Of a stretch of DNA of 64,000 nucleotides, positions 1 through 8,259 are shown in pieces (position 1 is the stretch's first letter; each line of letters starts with the position of its first letter). The stretch lies in contig NZ_CP124543.1 of the NCBI RefSeq assembly GCF_029953635.1, positions 6,542,367-6,606,366 on the forward strand, written 5' to 3'. A program made the translations under genes and the position numbers. The DNA is from Halotia branconii CENA392 (GTDB lineage Bacteria; Cyanobacteriota; Cyanobacteriia; Cyanobacteriales; Nostocaceae). The notes under the pieces are model-generated. The model ran no database searches. It had not been told where the DNA came from and worked only from the letters and a program-made list of their open reading frames with translations.

Positions 1-2
1 AT

Positions 3-332
3 ATAGAGGGGAAACGCAATTTTAGTAGAGCGAACTTGGTTAACGCCGACTTGCAAAGTGTTGATCTCAAAGGATCTGACTTCAGTTACGCTGACTTGAG
101 TGAAGCTAATCTAAATGGTGCTAATCTTAGAGGCTGTGACCTTAGCTTTGCAAATCTTAGTCAAGCTAATTTGCAAGATGCCGATCTTCGTGGAGCCATG
201 TTGTTTTCCGCTGATCTCCGTCAAGCCAATCTCAAGGGAGCGAAACTGGAAAAAGCAGATTGCGATCGCAACACTCATTTTCCCCAGGATTTTGATCCAG
301 CGCAAGTAGGTTTGCAGATTAAAGAGGGGTAA
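3..332 (+). CDS. Pentapeptide-repeat protein, C-terminal part (5' end outside window)
   Basis: The reading frame is open from the first bases of the window, and the A(N/D)LXX repeat is already running (NFSRANLVNADL), so the start lies to the left. About 14 pentapeptide units follow, with Leu or Phe at the centre and Ala before it, then a non-repeat tail of roughly 25 residues. Such repeats fold as a right-handed quadrilateral beta-helix and are abundant in cyanobacteria; the specific role cannot be told from the repeats. A TTG near position 36 could pass as a start, but the repeat upstream argues against it. The gene is codirectional with the ATPase gene that follows after about 150 bp. Confidence 0.85.
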   Translation: MEGKRNFSRANLVNADLQSVDLKGSDFSYADLSEANLNGANLRGCDLSFANLSQANLQDADLRGAMLFSADLRQANLKGAKLEKADCDRNTHFPQDFDPAQVGLQIKEG

Positions 333-362
333 AAGCACGAATTATATCAATCCCTCTGTTTT

Positions 363-404
363 TTAATCACGCCAAATTTCGTTTACAACACTTCCATCTT
401 CCCA
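363..404 (-). pseudogene. Possible decayed copy of the hoxH 3' end
   Basis: Read on the minus strand this segment encodes DGSVVNEIWRD followed by stop; the real hoxH ends DGSVVNEVWRG and stop. Aligned base by base, 364-404 matches 2221-2261 at 33 of 41 positions, and the stop codons line up. Several differences fall at third codon positions. The frame is closed a few codons upstream, so this is only a fragment. Together with the true hoxH end it brackets the ATPase/TOPRIM gene pair. It could instead be the tail of an unrelated small protein that resembles HoxH by chance. Confidence 0.4.
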
Positions 405-480
405 TTCGTGGCAATGCTTCTTAACTACTTAGGCAGATCAAAAAGTTTTTTGACTTCCCACTCCTCGTAATCGTTTTCCT

Positions 481-1602
481 ATGCTCCAAAGACTGTATAT
501 ACACAACTTCAGATGCCTAGAAAACTTTGAACTTGCCATAAAGGGGATGTCATCTGCTCTCTTAATTGGAAAAAACGGTGCAGGTAAATCAACTATTGCT
601 ATTGCATTAGAGGTGCTTCAAAAGATTAGTCGAGGCATCAATAGAATGCGCGAACTTGAAAAGCTCAACCTTATTAGCTCAAAAGATTTTGTTAGTGGAA
701 GATCCGATGTGCCGATCAGGTTTGAAATAGAAGTATTACTTGATGAGAAATTATACAAATATGTCCTTGCCTTGGAGTTGCCAGAAAAATTTAAAGAACT
801 TCGAGTTTTTGAAGAGCAATTGCTAATTGCAGGAGATCCAATCTACTCTCGAAGAGAAGCTCAAGTTACTCTTCACAACAATTTACAAAATCGTGAGGCT
901 GAGTTTCTTGTGGATTGGCATCTTGTTGCCCTTCCAGTAATTCAGGAGCAATCAGAAACCGATCCGCTTCGTATTTTCAAGACTTGGCTTGGTCGTACGA
1001 TTATTTTATCGCCGATCCCAAGCTTGATGACTGGAGAATCTAATGGTGATACTTTGAAGCCAAAGCGAGAGGGTTCAAACTTCGGAGAGTGGATTTCTGG
1101 GTTACTTAGTCGTTATCCAGCCGCTTACACACAAGTTTACGAATATCTGCGAGAAGTTATGCCTGACATTCAGGATTTTCTGAATGAACAGATTGGCAAA
1201 GATTCTAAAAACATGATTGTTCGGTTTGAAGCAAATAATGCAAATCTGAGTGTTGACTTTAAGGACTTATCTGATGGGGAGAAATGCTTCTTTCTGTGTG
1301 CAGTTGTCTTAGCTGCTAACAAATTCTATGGCCCACTTTTTTGCTTCTGGGATGAGCCTGATAACTATCTTTCCTTATCAGAAGTTGGTCATTTTGTCAT
1401 ATCACTACGACGCTCATTTAAAAAAAATAGTGGTCAAATTTTAGTGACATCTCATAATCCTGAAGCAATCCGAAAATTTTCAGATGAAAATACCTTAGTT
1501 CTCCATCGAAAAACCCACTTAGAACCTACTTTAGTCAGACTGCTCAGTGATATGTCTGTTCAAGGTGATCTTGTAGATGCCCTGATTCGTGGCGATATAT
1601 AA
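481..1602 (+). CDS. AAA/ABC-type ATPase of the OLD-like (AAA_21) group
   Basis: A 373-residue SMC/ABC-like ATPase. The N-terminus RLYIHNFRCLENFEL is typical of OLD/RecF-type proteins. Walker A GKNGAGKST is at residues 30-38, an ABC signature LSDGEK at 263-268, Walker B with catalytic acid LFCFWDEPDNY around 286-296, and a switch histidine in VTSHNP near 325. The middle is a variable helical insertion. There is no C-terminal nuclease domain; a separate TOPRIM-like protein is encoded 2 nt downstream, so the two probably act as one complex. Pairs of this kind are common in phage-defence loci, but this exact pair is not one I can name. Confidence 0.85.
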   Translation: MLQRLYIHNFRCLENFELAIKGMSSALLIGKNGAGKSTIAIALEVLQKISRGINRMRELEKLNLISSKDFVSGRSDVPIRFEIEVLLDEKLYKYVLALELPEKFKELRVFEEQLLIAGDPIYSRREAQVTLHNNLQNREAEFLVDWHLVALPVIQEQSETDPLRIFKTWLGRTIILSPIPSLMTGESNGDTLKPKREGSNFGEWISGLLSRYPAAYTQVYEYLREVMPDIQDFLNEQIGKDSKNMIVRFEANNANLSVDFKDLSDGEKCFFLCAVVLAANKFYGPLFCFWDEPDNYLSLSEVGHFVISLRRSFKKNSGQILVTSHNPEAIRKFSDENTLVLHRKTHLEPTLVRLLSDMSVQGDLVDALIRGDI

Positions 1603-1604
1603 CT

Positions 1605-2096
1605 ATGGGCATAAATAAGTATCAACCGCACGTTTTTGTATTGCCCGAAGACGATGCTAATCGCCAGATTGCAAACAGATTTATTCTGAATCCAAACCTC
1701 AATAGCCGTGCTATTCAAGTCCTACCAGAGGCTCGTGGCTGGGAAAATGCTGTGGAGATATTCACGAATGATTATGCCGTTACAATGCGACAATATCCAC
1801 ACAGAATGATTGTCTTGCTCATTGATTTTGATGAGGATGAAGGTAGATTGAGTTATGTACAAAATCAGATTCCAGAGGATTTAAATCATAGAGTATTCAT
1901 TATTGGAGTGCTATCTGAACCAGAAAAATTAAAGACAGACATTAGAAAGAATTTTGAAAGTATTGGAGAAGCTCTTGCAACAGATTGCTCCAACAACACC
2001 AATAAATTATGGGAGCATAATCTTCTCAAACACAATAAAACTGAGTTAGAGCGTATGATTTTATCTGTCAAACCTTTTCTATTTAATGAGAAATAG
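1605..2096 (+). CDS. Small TOPRIM-like protein, partner of the upstream ATPase
   Basis: A 163-residue protein starting 2 nt after the ATPase stop, hence translationally linked. The first predicted strand ends in an acid followed by a helix (HVFVLPEDDANRQ, E15), and a later strand ends in DxD (VLLIDFDEDE, D74 and D76). That E...DxD pattern is the metal-binding pattern of TOPRIM folds as found in OLD nucleases, AriB and DUF4276-type proteins. It is shorter than most of these. The inferred role is a nuclease or nuclease-like effector activated by the ATPase. The fold assignment rests on motif spacing only. Confidence 0.6.
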   Translation: MGINKYQPHVFVLPEDDANRQIANRFILNPNLNSRAIQVLPEARGWENAVEIFTNDYAVTMRQYPHRMIVLLIDFDEDEGRLSYVQNQIPEDLNHRVFIIGVLSEPEKLKTDIRKNFESIGEALATDCSNNTNKLWEHNLLKHNKTELERMILSVKPFLFNEK

Positions 2097-2219
2097 TATT
2101 AGTAAATGGCAGATGCTCAACTTCGTGCTGTAACAGACGGAAGCGAAATCTCGGTAGTAATGCAAAATTGAAGGCGATCGCTCTGCATATAGATTATTCA
2201 ACTACGAGATTCTCTGCTG

Positions 2220-3668
2220 TTAACCCCGCCAAACTTCATTAACAACACTCCCATCTTTCCCAACTACTTGAATATGCAAAGGCATTTGTCCGGCTGCATG
2301 AGTTGAACAACTTAAACAAGGGTCAAAAGCTCGAACTCCTGCCTCAACGCGGTTTAACATTCCTTCAGAAATTTCTGAACCGTGAATAAAATGTCGGGCA
2401 ATTTGAGCTACTGTCCGATTCATTGCCAAATTATTTTGACCTGTGGCAATTATTAAATTTACTTTCTGAAGTAACCCATTTTCATCAACTTGGTAGTGAT
2501 GAAATAATGTACCGCGTGGTGCTTCACTTACACCCACTCCTTCTAATTGATTAATACCAGCATCAGCACGCAATTTTGTAGACATTAAATCTGGATCGTC
2601 TATGATAATTTCTATGCGTTCAATACAAGCCAGAATTTCAATTAATCGAGCGTAGTGATAGAAAAATGATGAAGTAACTGTGCCTTTACCTCTGTCTCTA
2701 AATTCTTTCAACTCTGCATCAGCTAACGGTGTACCAATATGACTGCAAATATTCAAACGCGCTAAAGGCCCCACCCGGTAAATACCACTATCTAAACGAC
2801 AATGGTCGTTCGCTTCAGGATAACCTAAAGGACGATAGTAGGGAGATTTTAAATAGGAATCTGGTTGAACTGCTTCACCGATAAATTCTTGATAATGAGT
2901 TGGATCGAGTTTATCGGCAATAATATTCCCGGCGCTATCTACAAAACGAATATGTCCGTCGTAGTTCTCCCACAAACCTTCAGGAGTGACTAACCCCATA
3001 AATAAGCTAGGAAAATTCCCGAAGGTTTGCACCTCTTTTTGATAATCGTGGAGTAAGCGTTTAAATCTACCGAGTGCATCTAAGATTATGGTGCGTGCTT
3101 CTGAGATGCGGCTTTGAATATGGGTGCGTCCTTCTTGGGATAAAGGTTCGCGGACACCACCAGGAACTGCCCATGATGGGTGTATTTTACGCCCTCCTAA
3201 TTGTTCAATAATATCTTGTCCAAATTGACGCAAGCGGATTCCTCCACGCGCTAGTTCTGGTTCAGCTGCAATTAAGCCAAATACATTGCGTTTTTGGGGA
3301 TCGCTATCCATTCCTAATAATAAATCTGGGGCGCTGAGGTGGAAGAAACTCAGAGCATGGGATTGAATAATTTGTCCCAAATTCATTAGACGGCGCAGTT
3401 TTTCAGCTGCTTTAGGAATTGTTACAGCCAAGATGCGATCGCCAGCCTTCGCTGACGCTAACAAGTGACTCACTGGACAAATTCCACAAATTCGCGCCGT
3501 AATTCCTGGCATTTCCCAAAGCGGACGACCTTCACAAAACTTTTCAAATCCCCGAAATTCTGTAACATGAAACCGAGCATCGCTGACTTGTCCTGTATCA
3601 TCCAGATAAATACTGATTTTGGCGTGTCCTTCAATTCGAGTAATTGGATCGATGATTACTTTTTTCAT
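2220..3668 (-). CDS. hoxH: Bidirectional [NiFe]-hydrogenase large subunit HoxH
   Basis: A 482-residue catalytic subunit of the cytoplasmic NAD(P)-linked hydrogenase; it carries the Ni-Fe(CN)2CO site and pairs with HoxY. The N-terminal ligand motif RICGICPVSH places Cys61 and Cys64 (His68 follows), and the C-terminal motif DPCLSCSTH places Cys451 and Cys454. The 25 residues after His457 are the tail normally removed by the maturation protease HoxW; no hoxW is seen here. It is the last gene of the leftward hox operon, 64 nt after the CBS gene. Length and motifs are normal for the family. Confidence 0.97.
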   Translation of the reverse strand: MKKVIIDPITRIEGHAKISIYLDDTGQVSDARFHVTEFRGFEKFCEGRPLWEMPGITARICGICPVSHLLASAKAGDRILAVTIPKAAEKLRRLMNLGQIIQSHALSFFHLSAPDLLLGMDSDPQKRNVFGLIAAEPELARGGIRLRQFGQDIIEQLGGRKIHPSWAVPGGVREPLSQEGRTHIQSRISEARTIILDALGRFKRLLHDYQKEVQTFGNFPSLFMGLVTPEGLWENYDGHIRFVDSAGNIIADKLDPTHYQEFIGEAVQPDSYLKSPYYRPLGYPEANDHCRLDSGIYRVGPLARLNICSHIGTPLADAELKEFRDRGKGTVTSSFFYHYARLIEILACIERIEIIIDDPDLMSTKLRADAGINQLEGVGVSEAPRGTLFHHYQVDENGLLQKVNLIIATGQNNLAMNRTVAQIARHFIHGSEISEGMLNRVEAGVRAFDPCLSCSTHAAGQMPLHIQVVGKDGSVVNEVWRG

Positions 3669-3732
3669 AACTATCTCTGCTGCCTAAGTGGAAAGATGTA
3701 AATCCAAGAGATGTTTGCGCGAATCAGGAGTA

Positions 3733-4353
3733 TCAACCACTACACCAAGTATCATAAATTTCTTTTGCTTCTGGATATTCATCGCAGTATTCTTCAAAGG
3801 CTGTTTTCACAACTTTTTCTGCTCGTTGATGTGCTATCTCGGCTTGTAATTCCTCAATTACATCCCAAGCAGCAGCACATTCTTCTGAACGGATACCTTT
3901 GTCAGCGCAAACGGCACGAGCTTGTTTAATTTCGTCCTGAAGCTGTTGTTCTAGCAGAATGGTATGAGGTTGTTCAAGAAAATTACTATTAGCGAGAATG
4001 TCAGCCAGGGAAATGATACCTAATAGTTTTCCCTGAATAACAGGCGCTCTGTGCAAATTATGGTCAGCAAATAATCGTGCTACGTATTCTAAACCAAGGT
4101 CAGGATTGACGACAATACAAGGTTTGGACATCACCTCGTAAACACGAACTTTACAAGGATCTTTACCATAAGCAATTACTTTATAGACAATATCGCTTTC
4201 CGTAATCATACCGTAGGCATCCTGTTCATGGCGACGATCTACAACCAGTGCTTTCCAGTCCCTTGCCCTTAAAAGTTTGACTGCTTCAGCTACTGTTGCA
4301 GAACTGCGAATTGTAGCAACATCTTTAGTCATAATGTCAGATGCTTTCAACAT
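3733..4353 (-). CDS. Two-CBS-domain protein within the hox operon
   Basis: About 206 residues with tandem CBS domains (roughly residues 4-57 and 69-125: KASDIMTKDVATIR... and VYEVMSKPCIVVNPD...), then a charged helical tail with several Cys residues. CBS pairs bind adenine nucleotides and act as energy sensors. I chose the ATG at 4353 because GGAGAG sits 5-6 nt upstream; a TTG four codons earlier is in frame. The gene lies between the membrane-protein gene and hoxH. A regulatory role for the hydrogenase is plausible from position only. Confidence 0.85.
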   Translation of the reverse strand: MLKASDIMTKDVATIRSSATVAEAVKLLRARDWKALVVDRRHEQDAYGMITESDIVYKVIAYGKDPCKVRVYEVMSKPCIVVNPDLGLEYVARLFADHNLHRAPVIQGKLLGIISLADILANSNFLEQPHTILLEQQLQDEIKQARAVCADKGIRSEECAAAWDVIEELQAEIAHQRAEKVVKTAFEEYCDEYPEAKEIYDTWCSG

Positions 4354-4546
4354 AATGCTCTCCAAATGTATAATGAAGCTGACGCAATACAGATTTCATC
4401 AATTTAATATTGAGAATAAATTCGTTTCCAATATTTAAGATATATAGGAAAAATTGATATTTTAAATATAAATTTATTTAATTTGTTTTAAGTTTTACTA
4501 GTTTCTAAGCTACCAAAAAAATCTTGCTTTCACTTTGAATTAACAG

Positions 4547-4999
4547 CTAAAAATGTGAGCTTTCTAGATGGTGTTGTGATTGATTAGCCTTGGTGTACAG
4601 CCGCATCCATTTAAAAGCAGTAATGTTTAATAATAAACCTACAAAAAATAACAAGGCCATTAAGGCTATCTGATACCAGAGAACTGGCTGGACAAATAAA
4701 TCTAAAACCAGATGTAGTAAGTTCATAATGCTGTAAAAGACAGTTAAACCAAAATGAATGGTTCGGTAACTTTTTGAATCGGTAAAAGCAGTAACGATAA
4801 TTCCGAGCATAGGTAGGACAAAAAAGCCCAACATCAACCACATAACTACAGAAATATCATTGATATTTGTAGCTTTTTGAGATTCGACAACAGATAAACC
4901 GTGAAAAAGTGGTATTAGACCTAGTTGTGTATGAAACAGTGTTCCTAAAAGAAACACTGTCCAAAGAGCAATAATTCTTTGCCGATAATTAATTGCCAT
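4547..4999 (-). CDS. Four-TM membrane protein of unknown function
   Basis: A 150-residue integral membrane protein with about four hydrophobic segments (near residues 8-30, 50-70, 80-103 and 108-130) and a His/Ser-rich hydrophilic C-terminus. I do not recognise a named family. It sits between hoxY (71 nt upstream) and the CBS gene (about 190 nt downstream) on the same strand, so it is likely co-transcribed with hox genes. No cofactor motif is visible. It might anchor or sense something for the hydrogenase, but nothing in the sequence shows that. Confidence 0.75.
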   Translation of the reverse strand: MAINYRQRIIALWTVFLLGTLFHTQLGLIPLFHGLSVVESQKATNINDISVVMWLMLGFFVLPMLGIIVTAFTDSKSYRTIHFGLTVFYSIMNLLHLVLDLFVQPVLWYQIALMALLFFVGLLLNITAFKWMRLYTKANQSQHHLESSHF

Positions 5000-5070
5000 A
5001 ATTGCTGATCAAATTATTTGGTAATTGTCTGATCTTCAATTTAGATAAAAAATATGAGTAACTTGTGAAG

Positions 5071-5616
5071 TTAACCAAACTTGATAAATTCACGTCCTTC
5101 TAGCTGCGGTTTTTCTCCTCTTAAAAGTGGCTCTAACACTGCTTTAATCCGAGTTGCTGAAGGTGGACATCCTGGTAAATAAATATCAACTGGAACTACT
5201 GTATGCACTGGTATCACCCGATCTAGTAAGGTTGGTACAATACCAGGCTCATCGGGAATTGTGGCGTGAATATCTGCGGCTTCGATGTAACAACGTTGAA
5301 GAACTCTTTCAGCACTACCTAAAGGATTGCGTAAGGCAGTGACATTGCCAGTAACAGCGCAATCACCAAAAGAAACAAGAATTTGCGATCGCTCTCTCAC
5401 TATCTGAATCATTTGCAGGTGTTCTTCATTGGCAACTGCACCCTCGACTAACACTACATCCACACCTTGGGGATATTCTTTAATATCAGCAAAGGGACTA
5501 TAAACTAAATCCACTTGTGCTGCTAAATCAATCAGCCATTCGTCTAAATCTAAAAAAGACATATGACAGCCAGAACAGCCACCTAGCCAAACTGTTGCTA
5601 ATTTTAAACGATTCAT
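5071..5616 (-). CDS. hoxY: [NiFe]-hydrogenase small subunit HoxY
   Basis: A 181-residue small subunit that carries electrons from HoxH to the diaphorase module. The four cysteines for the proximal [4Fe-4S] cluster are visible: Cys14 and Cys17 (GGCSGCH), Cys86 (SFGDCAVTGN) and Cys150 (LPGCPPSA). As in other Hox-type enzymes, the medial and distal cluster domain of uptake-hydrogenase small subunits is absent. A strong Shine-Dalgarno (AAGGAGAAG) precedes the ATG. The binding-protein gene lies 44 nt upstream. Confidence 0.97.
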   Translation of the reverse strand: MNRLKLATVWLGGCSGCHMSFLDLDEWLIDLAAQVDLVYSPFADIKEYPQGVDVVLVEGAVANEEHLQMIQIVRERSQILVSFGDCAVTGNVTALRNPLGSAERVLQRCYIEAADIHATIPDEPGIVPTLLDRVIPVHTVVPVDIYLPGCPPSATRIKAVLEPLLRGEKPQLEGREFIKFG

Positions 5617-5660
5617 TTTTTGCTTCTCCTTTGTTCGCAGTGACTGTTAAGGCACAATAG

Positions 5661-6566
5661 CTAAAAGACTCTTTCGGGTAACTGTTCGAGTGAATCGACT
5701 GTTAGTCGCATGTTTTCGGTGAATGAATCTCGTAGATCTTTGTTGAGAGGCGCAGCGCCATGACTACCAAACCAACGATCAAAGATGGCAACGTCAGGTT
5801 GTTTGCCTGTAAGGAATCCTTGCATGAAGCGGATTAAGGCATAGTTAACCGTATCTCGGAAGGTGGAATTATTTTCTGGTAGCATACACGCTATGCCTTC
5901 ATCAGAATAAGGATATCCCACGATGTCAAACTTATCAGCATTAGAAGTAGTTTGTAACCACCCTTCTAATAAAACGCCGTCAGAAGCAAACGCATCGATT
6001 TTACCCTCTTGTAAAGCTTTGTAGCCTGCGGCTCGATCGTTTACCAGTACAATCTGAGCTTTTGGTTGTGCTTGCCGAATTGACTGTTCGTTGGTTGTTT
6101 TGGGAAGTGCGCCGATGCGTTTTCCAACTAATGTCTCCGGCCCCCATAAAGATAAGCCATGCTTGACTAATAAGCGAGTACCGGTGAGACCGTAACTAAC
6201 AGAAAAATCAACATCTTGTTCGCGTTCCCAAGTAAAACTGCTAGCATCGCAAACGATATCAACCTTGTTCGTAAGTAGATTGGGAATACGATCTTCTGGA
6301 TCTACGGCAACCAGTTTGAGAGCGATCGGGCGTTTTAATTCCTGCTCTAACTGCTTTTCGATCAGCTTCAGCATATCCACGGAGTATCCTGTGAGTTGCC
6401 CTTTCTCATTCTTATAGGCAAAGGGAAAAGCATCTTTGCTTGTTCCTGCTGTAAGCACCCCTGTTTTGGCAACTTTTTCCAAAACAGTATGGGCTAGTAT
6501 TGGACGCATAGAAGATAACAGTGTGAGTATCAATCCCAGGGTTACAAAGACTAGCTTTTTATACAT
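5661..6566 (-). CDS. Periplasmic amino-acid-type ABC substrate-binding protein (SBP_bac_3)
   Basis: A 301-residue protein with an N-terminal signal peptide (MYKKLVFVTLGLILTLLSS...ILAH) followed by the two-lobed family-3 fold (LEKVAKTGVLTAGTSKDAFPFAY, GYSVDMLKLIE, DIVCDASSFTWEREQDVDFS). Members bind polar amino acids or related ligands for ABC importers or receptors. No permease or ATPase gene is adjacent: it is alone between hoxU (40 nt upstream) and hoxY (44 nt downstream). Its presence inside a hydrogenase operon is unexpected. The ligand cannot be inferred. Confidence 0.85.
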   Translation of the reverse strand: MYKKLVFVTLGLILTLLSSMRPILAHTVLEKVAKTGVLTAGTSKDAFPFAYKNEKGQLTGYSVDMLKLIEKQLEQELKRPIALKLVAVDPEDRIPNLLTNKVDIVCDASSFTWEREQDVDFSVSYGLTGTRLLVKHGLSLWGPETLVGKRIGALPKTTNEQSIRQAQPKAQIVLVNDRAAGYKALQEGKIDAFASDGVLLEGWLQTTSNADKFDIVGYPYSDEGIACMLPENNSTFRDTVNYALIRFMQGFLTGKQPDVAIFDRWFGSHGAAPLNKDLRDSFTENMRLTVDSLEQLPERVF

Positions 6567-6606
6567 ATTGACTGCTCTATAGTGTTAATACAGATATTTT
6601 TTATCA

Positions 6607-7365
6607 CTATTCTGAACCAGTTTTAAAGAGCCACTGCTTTTTCTCTCGTGCTGTGACTAGGAAATCAAGTTTGGCGCGATGTCCTGGGACAAGCCGCTTC
6701 GCGTCTACACGTTTCATTTCACCTACGCTTGAACCTTGGTAAAAAAGCGCACCTGTAGGACAAGCATTAACGCATTTGCCGCAAGAAGTACAAGTATCTG
6801 AGGTTCCCCAAGGCTGATTTAAATCAGTAATTACATGAGAATGGCTACCGCGCCCTGCCATATCCCAAGTATGCGCTCCTTCAATTTCATCGCAAACACG
6901 CACGCAACGAGTACAAAGAACACAACGGTTGTGGTCAACGCCAAAGCGATCGTGAGAAATATCTACTTTACGGTTGGGAAACTGATATTCTAAACGCACA
7001 TGATCCATACCCATTTCAACGGCTAAGTCTTGCAATTCGCAATTACCATTGGCTACACAAACCGAGCAAATGTGATTGCCTTCAGCAAACAGCATTTCGA
7101 TAATTGTGCGACGATATTTTTGTAGGCGATCGCTATTTGTTTGCACTTCCATACCTTCAGTAACTTTCGTCACACAAGCAGGCTGAAGTTTATTACTGCC
7201 AGCAATTTCTACTAAACACAACCGACAAGCACCGACATCCCCAACCCCTTCTATGTGGCACAAAGTCGGAATATGAATCCCTGCATCCTGGGCAGCTTGA
7301 AGAACGGTTTCTTCTTCGCGGGCGCTGATTAATTGGTCATTAATTGTGAGTGTTTTGACAGTCAT
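6607..7365 (-). CDS. hoxU: Hydrogenase diaphorase subunit HoxU
   Basis: A 252-residue iron-sulfur protein like the N-terminus of NuoG. A [2Fe-2S] ferredoxin domain has Cys36, Cys47, Cys50 and Cys64. A middle domain with HICSVCVANGNCELQ resembles the His/Cys-ligated NuoG cluster site. Two [4Fe-4S] ferredoxin motifs follow (NRCVLCTRCVRVC and DTCTSCGKCVNACP). It relays electrons between HoxF/HoxE and HoxY. The tail after the last motif is basic. It follows the DUF6544 gene by 61 nt. Confidence 0.96.
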   Translation of the reverse strand: MTVKTLTINDQLISAREEETVLQAAQDAGIHIPTLCHIEGVGDVGACRLCLVEIAGSNKLQPACVTKVTEGMEVQTNSDRLQKYRRTIIEMLFAEGNHICSVCVANGNCELQDLAVEMGMDHVRLEYQFPNRKVDISHDRFGVDHNRCVLCTRCVRVCDEIEGAHTWDMAGRGSHSHVITDLNQPWGTSDTCTSCGKCVNACPTGALFYQGSSVGEMKRVDAKRLVPGHRAKLDFLVTAREKKQWLFKTGSE

Positions 7366-7426
7366 TGCTGTTGTCTTACCTTGTAATTTTCATGTTGATT
7401 TTTCAAAAGAAAATATATAGAAAATT

Positions 7427-8254
7427 TCAACGTAACTCAGCCTGCTCAACTGTGGCGCGGAAGAACTCTAAGTAACGATCTGTGCCAAACCACCAGCCTG
7501 CACTCACCTGGGAGGGAATTGTAAATCCTGCAAATGTTTTTTCTTCCTGGTACTCTCCGCCAAATGGAATGTAAGTATAGCTACCATCTTCTGTTTGATC
7601 TCCCCAACGTGGCAGAGAAAGCTTTAGCAGTTTGCCGTTATCATCTATAAACAGTGTCAGCGTTACAGGTTCATCGTCAACTTTTAGACTAGCTTGGATA
7701 GTTTTTTCATCTATTACTTTCCAACTTACGCCGCGCTGAGGTAGTAAAGCAGCAGGTAGCCAGAAAAATTCTCCTGCGAATCGTCCAATAGTAGAGCGAG
7801 TAATATCAGGACTGTGGGCATTGACGAGGGGAACTAGTCCCCAAAGAAAGAACCGCATTCGACCAGATTTGTTGGTATAGCGATCGCTGCCGATCGTTTG
7901 GAACAAACCACTACCAATCCTTGCTTTCCAAACAAATCCTTTTGTTGAGAGAATTTCTGTAGCTTGCATCGGTATCCACGGTTTATCCTGCGCCATCCTA
8001 AAACTACCACTCATTTTCAAGCTGACAGAGGAAGCAAGAGGAGTCAAGAGTGCAATGCTATGCAAAAAGTAGCGTTGTACAGGCGCAGGTAATGCCTCAA
8101 CCATGTCTTTAGTAAAACGATTTTCTGTTGGGACTCCTTCAAGCGATCGCCAAATTTTACTAACTTCTTGTTCATTTTTAATTTGTAAAATGACTAGAAT
8201 TAGGAAAGCGATCGCTAGCAATGCACCAATGTTCAAGAAAATTTTTGTAATCAT
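7427..8254 (-). CDS. DUF6544/DUF6920-family membrane-anchored protein
   Basis: About 275 residues: one N-terminal transmembrane helix (ITKIFLNIGALLAIAFLILVI), then a soluble domain with LPAPVQRYF and a beta-rich C-terminal half, which matches my memory of DUF6544/DUF6920 proteins. Function is unknown. I chose the ATG at 8254 because GAGGTGA lies 5 nt before it; a GTG three codons earlier overlaps the stop of the M23 gene as GTGA. The overlap indicates translational coupling with the M23 gene upstream and membership of the hox operon. Confidence 0.7.
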   Translation of the reverse strand: MITKIFLNIGALLAIAFLILVILQIKNEQEVSKIWRSLEGVPTENRFTKDMVEALPAPVQRYFLHSIALLTPLASSVSLKMSGSFRMAQDKPWIPMQATEILSTKGFVWKARIGSGLFQTIGSDRYTNKSGRMRFFLWGLVPLVNAHSPDITRSTIGRFAGEFFWLPAALLPQRGVSWKVIDEKTIQASLKVDDEPVTLTLFIDDNGKLLKLSLPRWGDQTEDGSYTYIPFGGEYQEEKTFAGFTIPSQVSAGWWFGTDRYLEFFRATVEQAELR

Positions 8255-8259
8255 TTTCT

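Noticed and set aside
2105..2170. Short frame MADAQLRAVTDGSEISVV before the hoxH end
   Set aside because: Only 21 codons, no Shine-Dalgarno, no family; at most a remnant.
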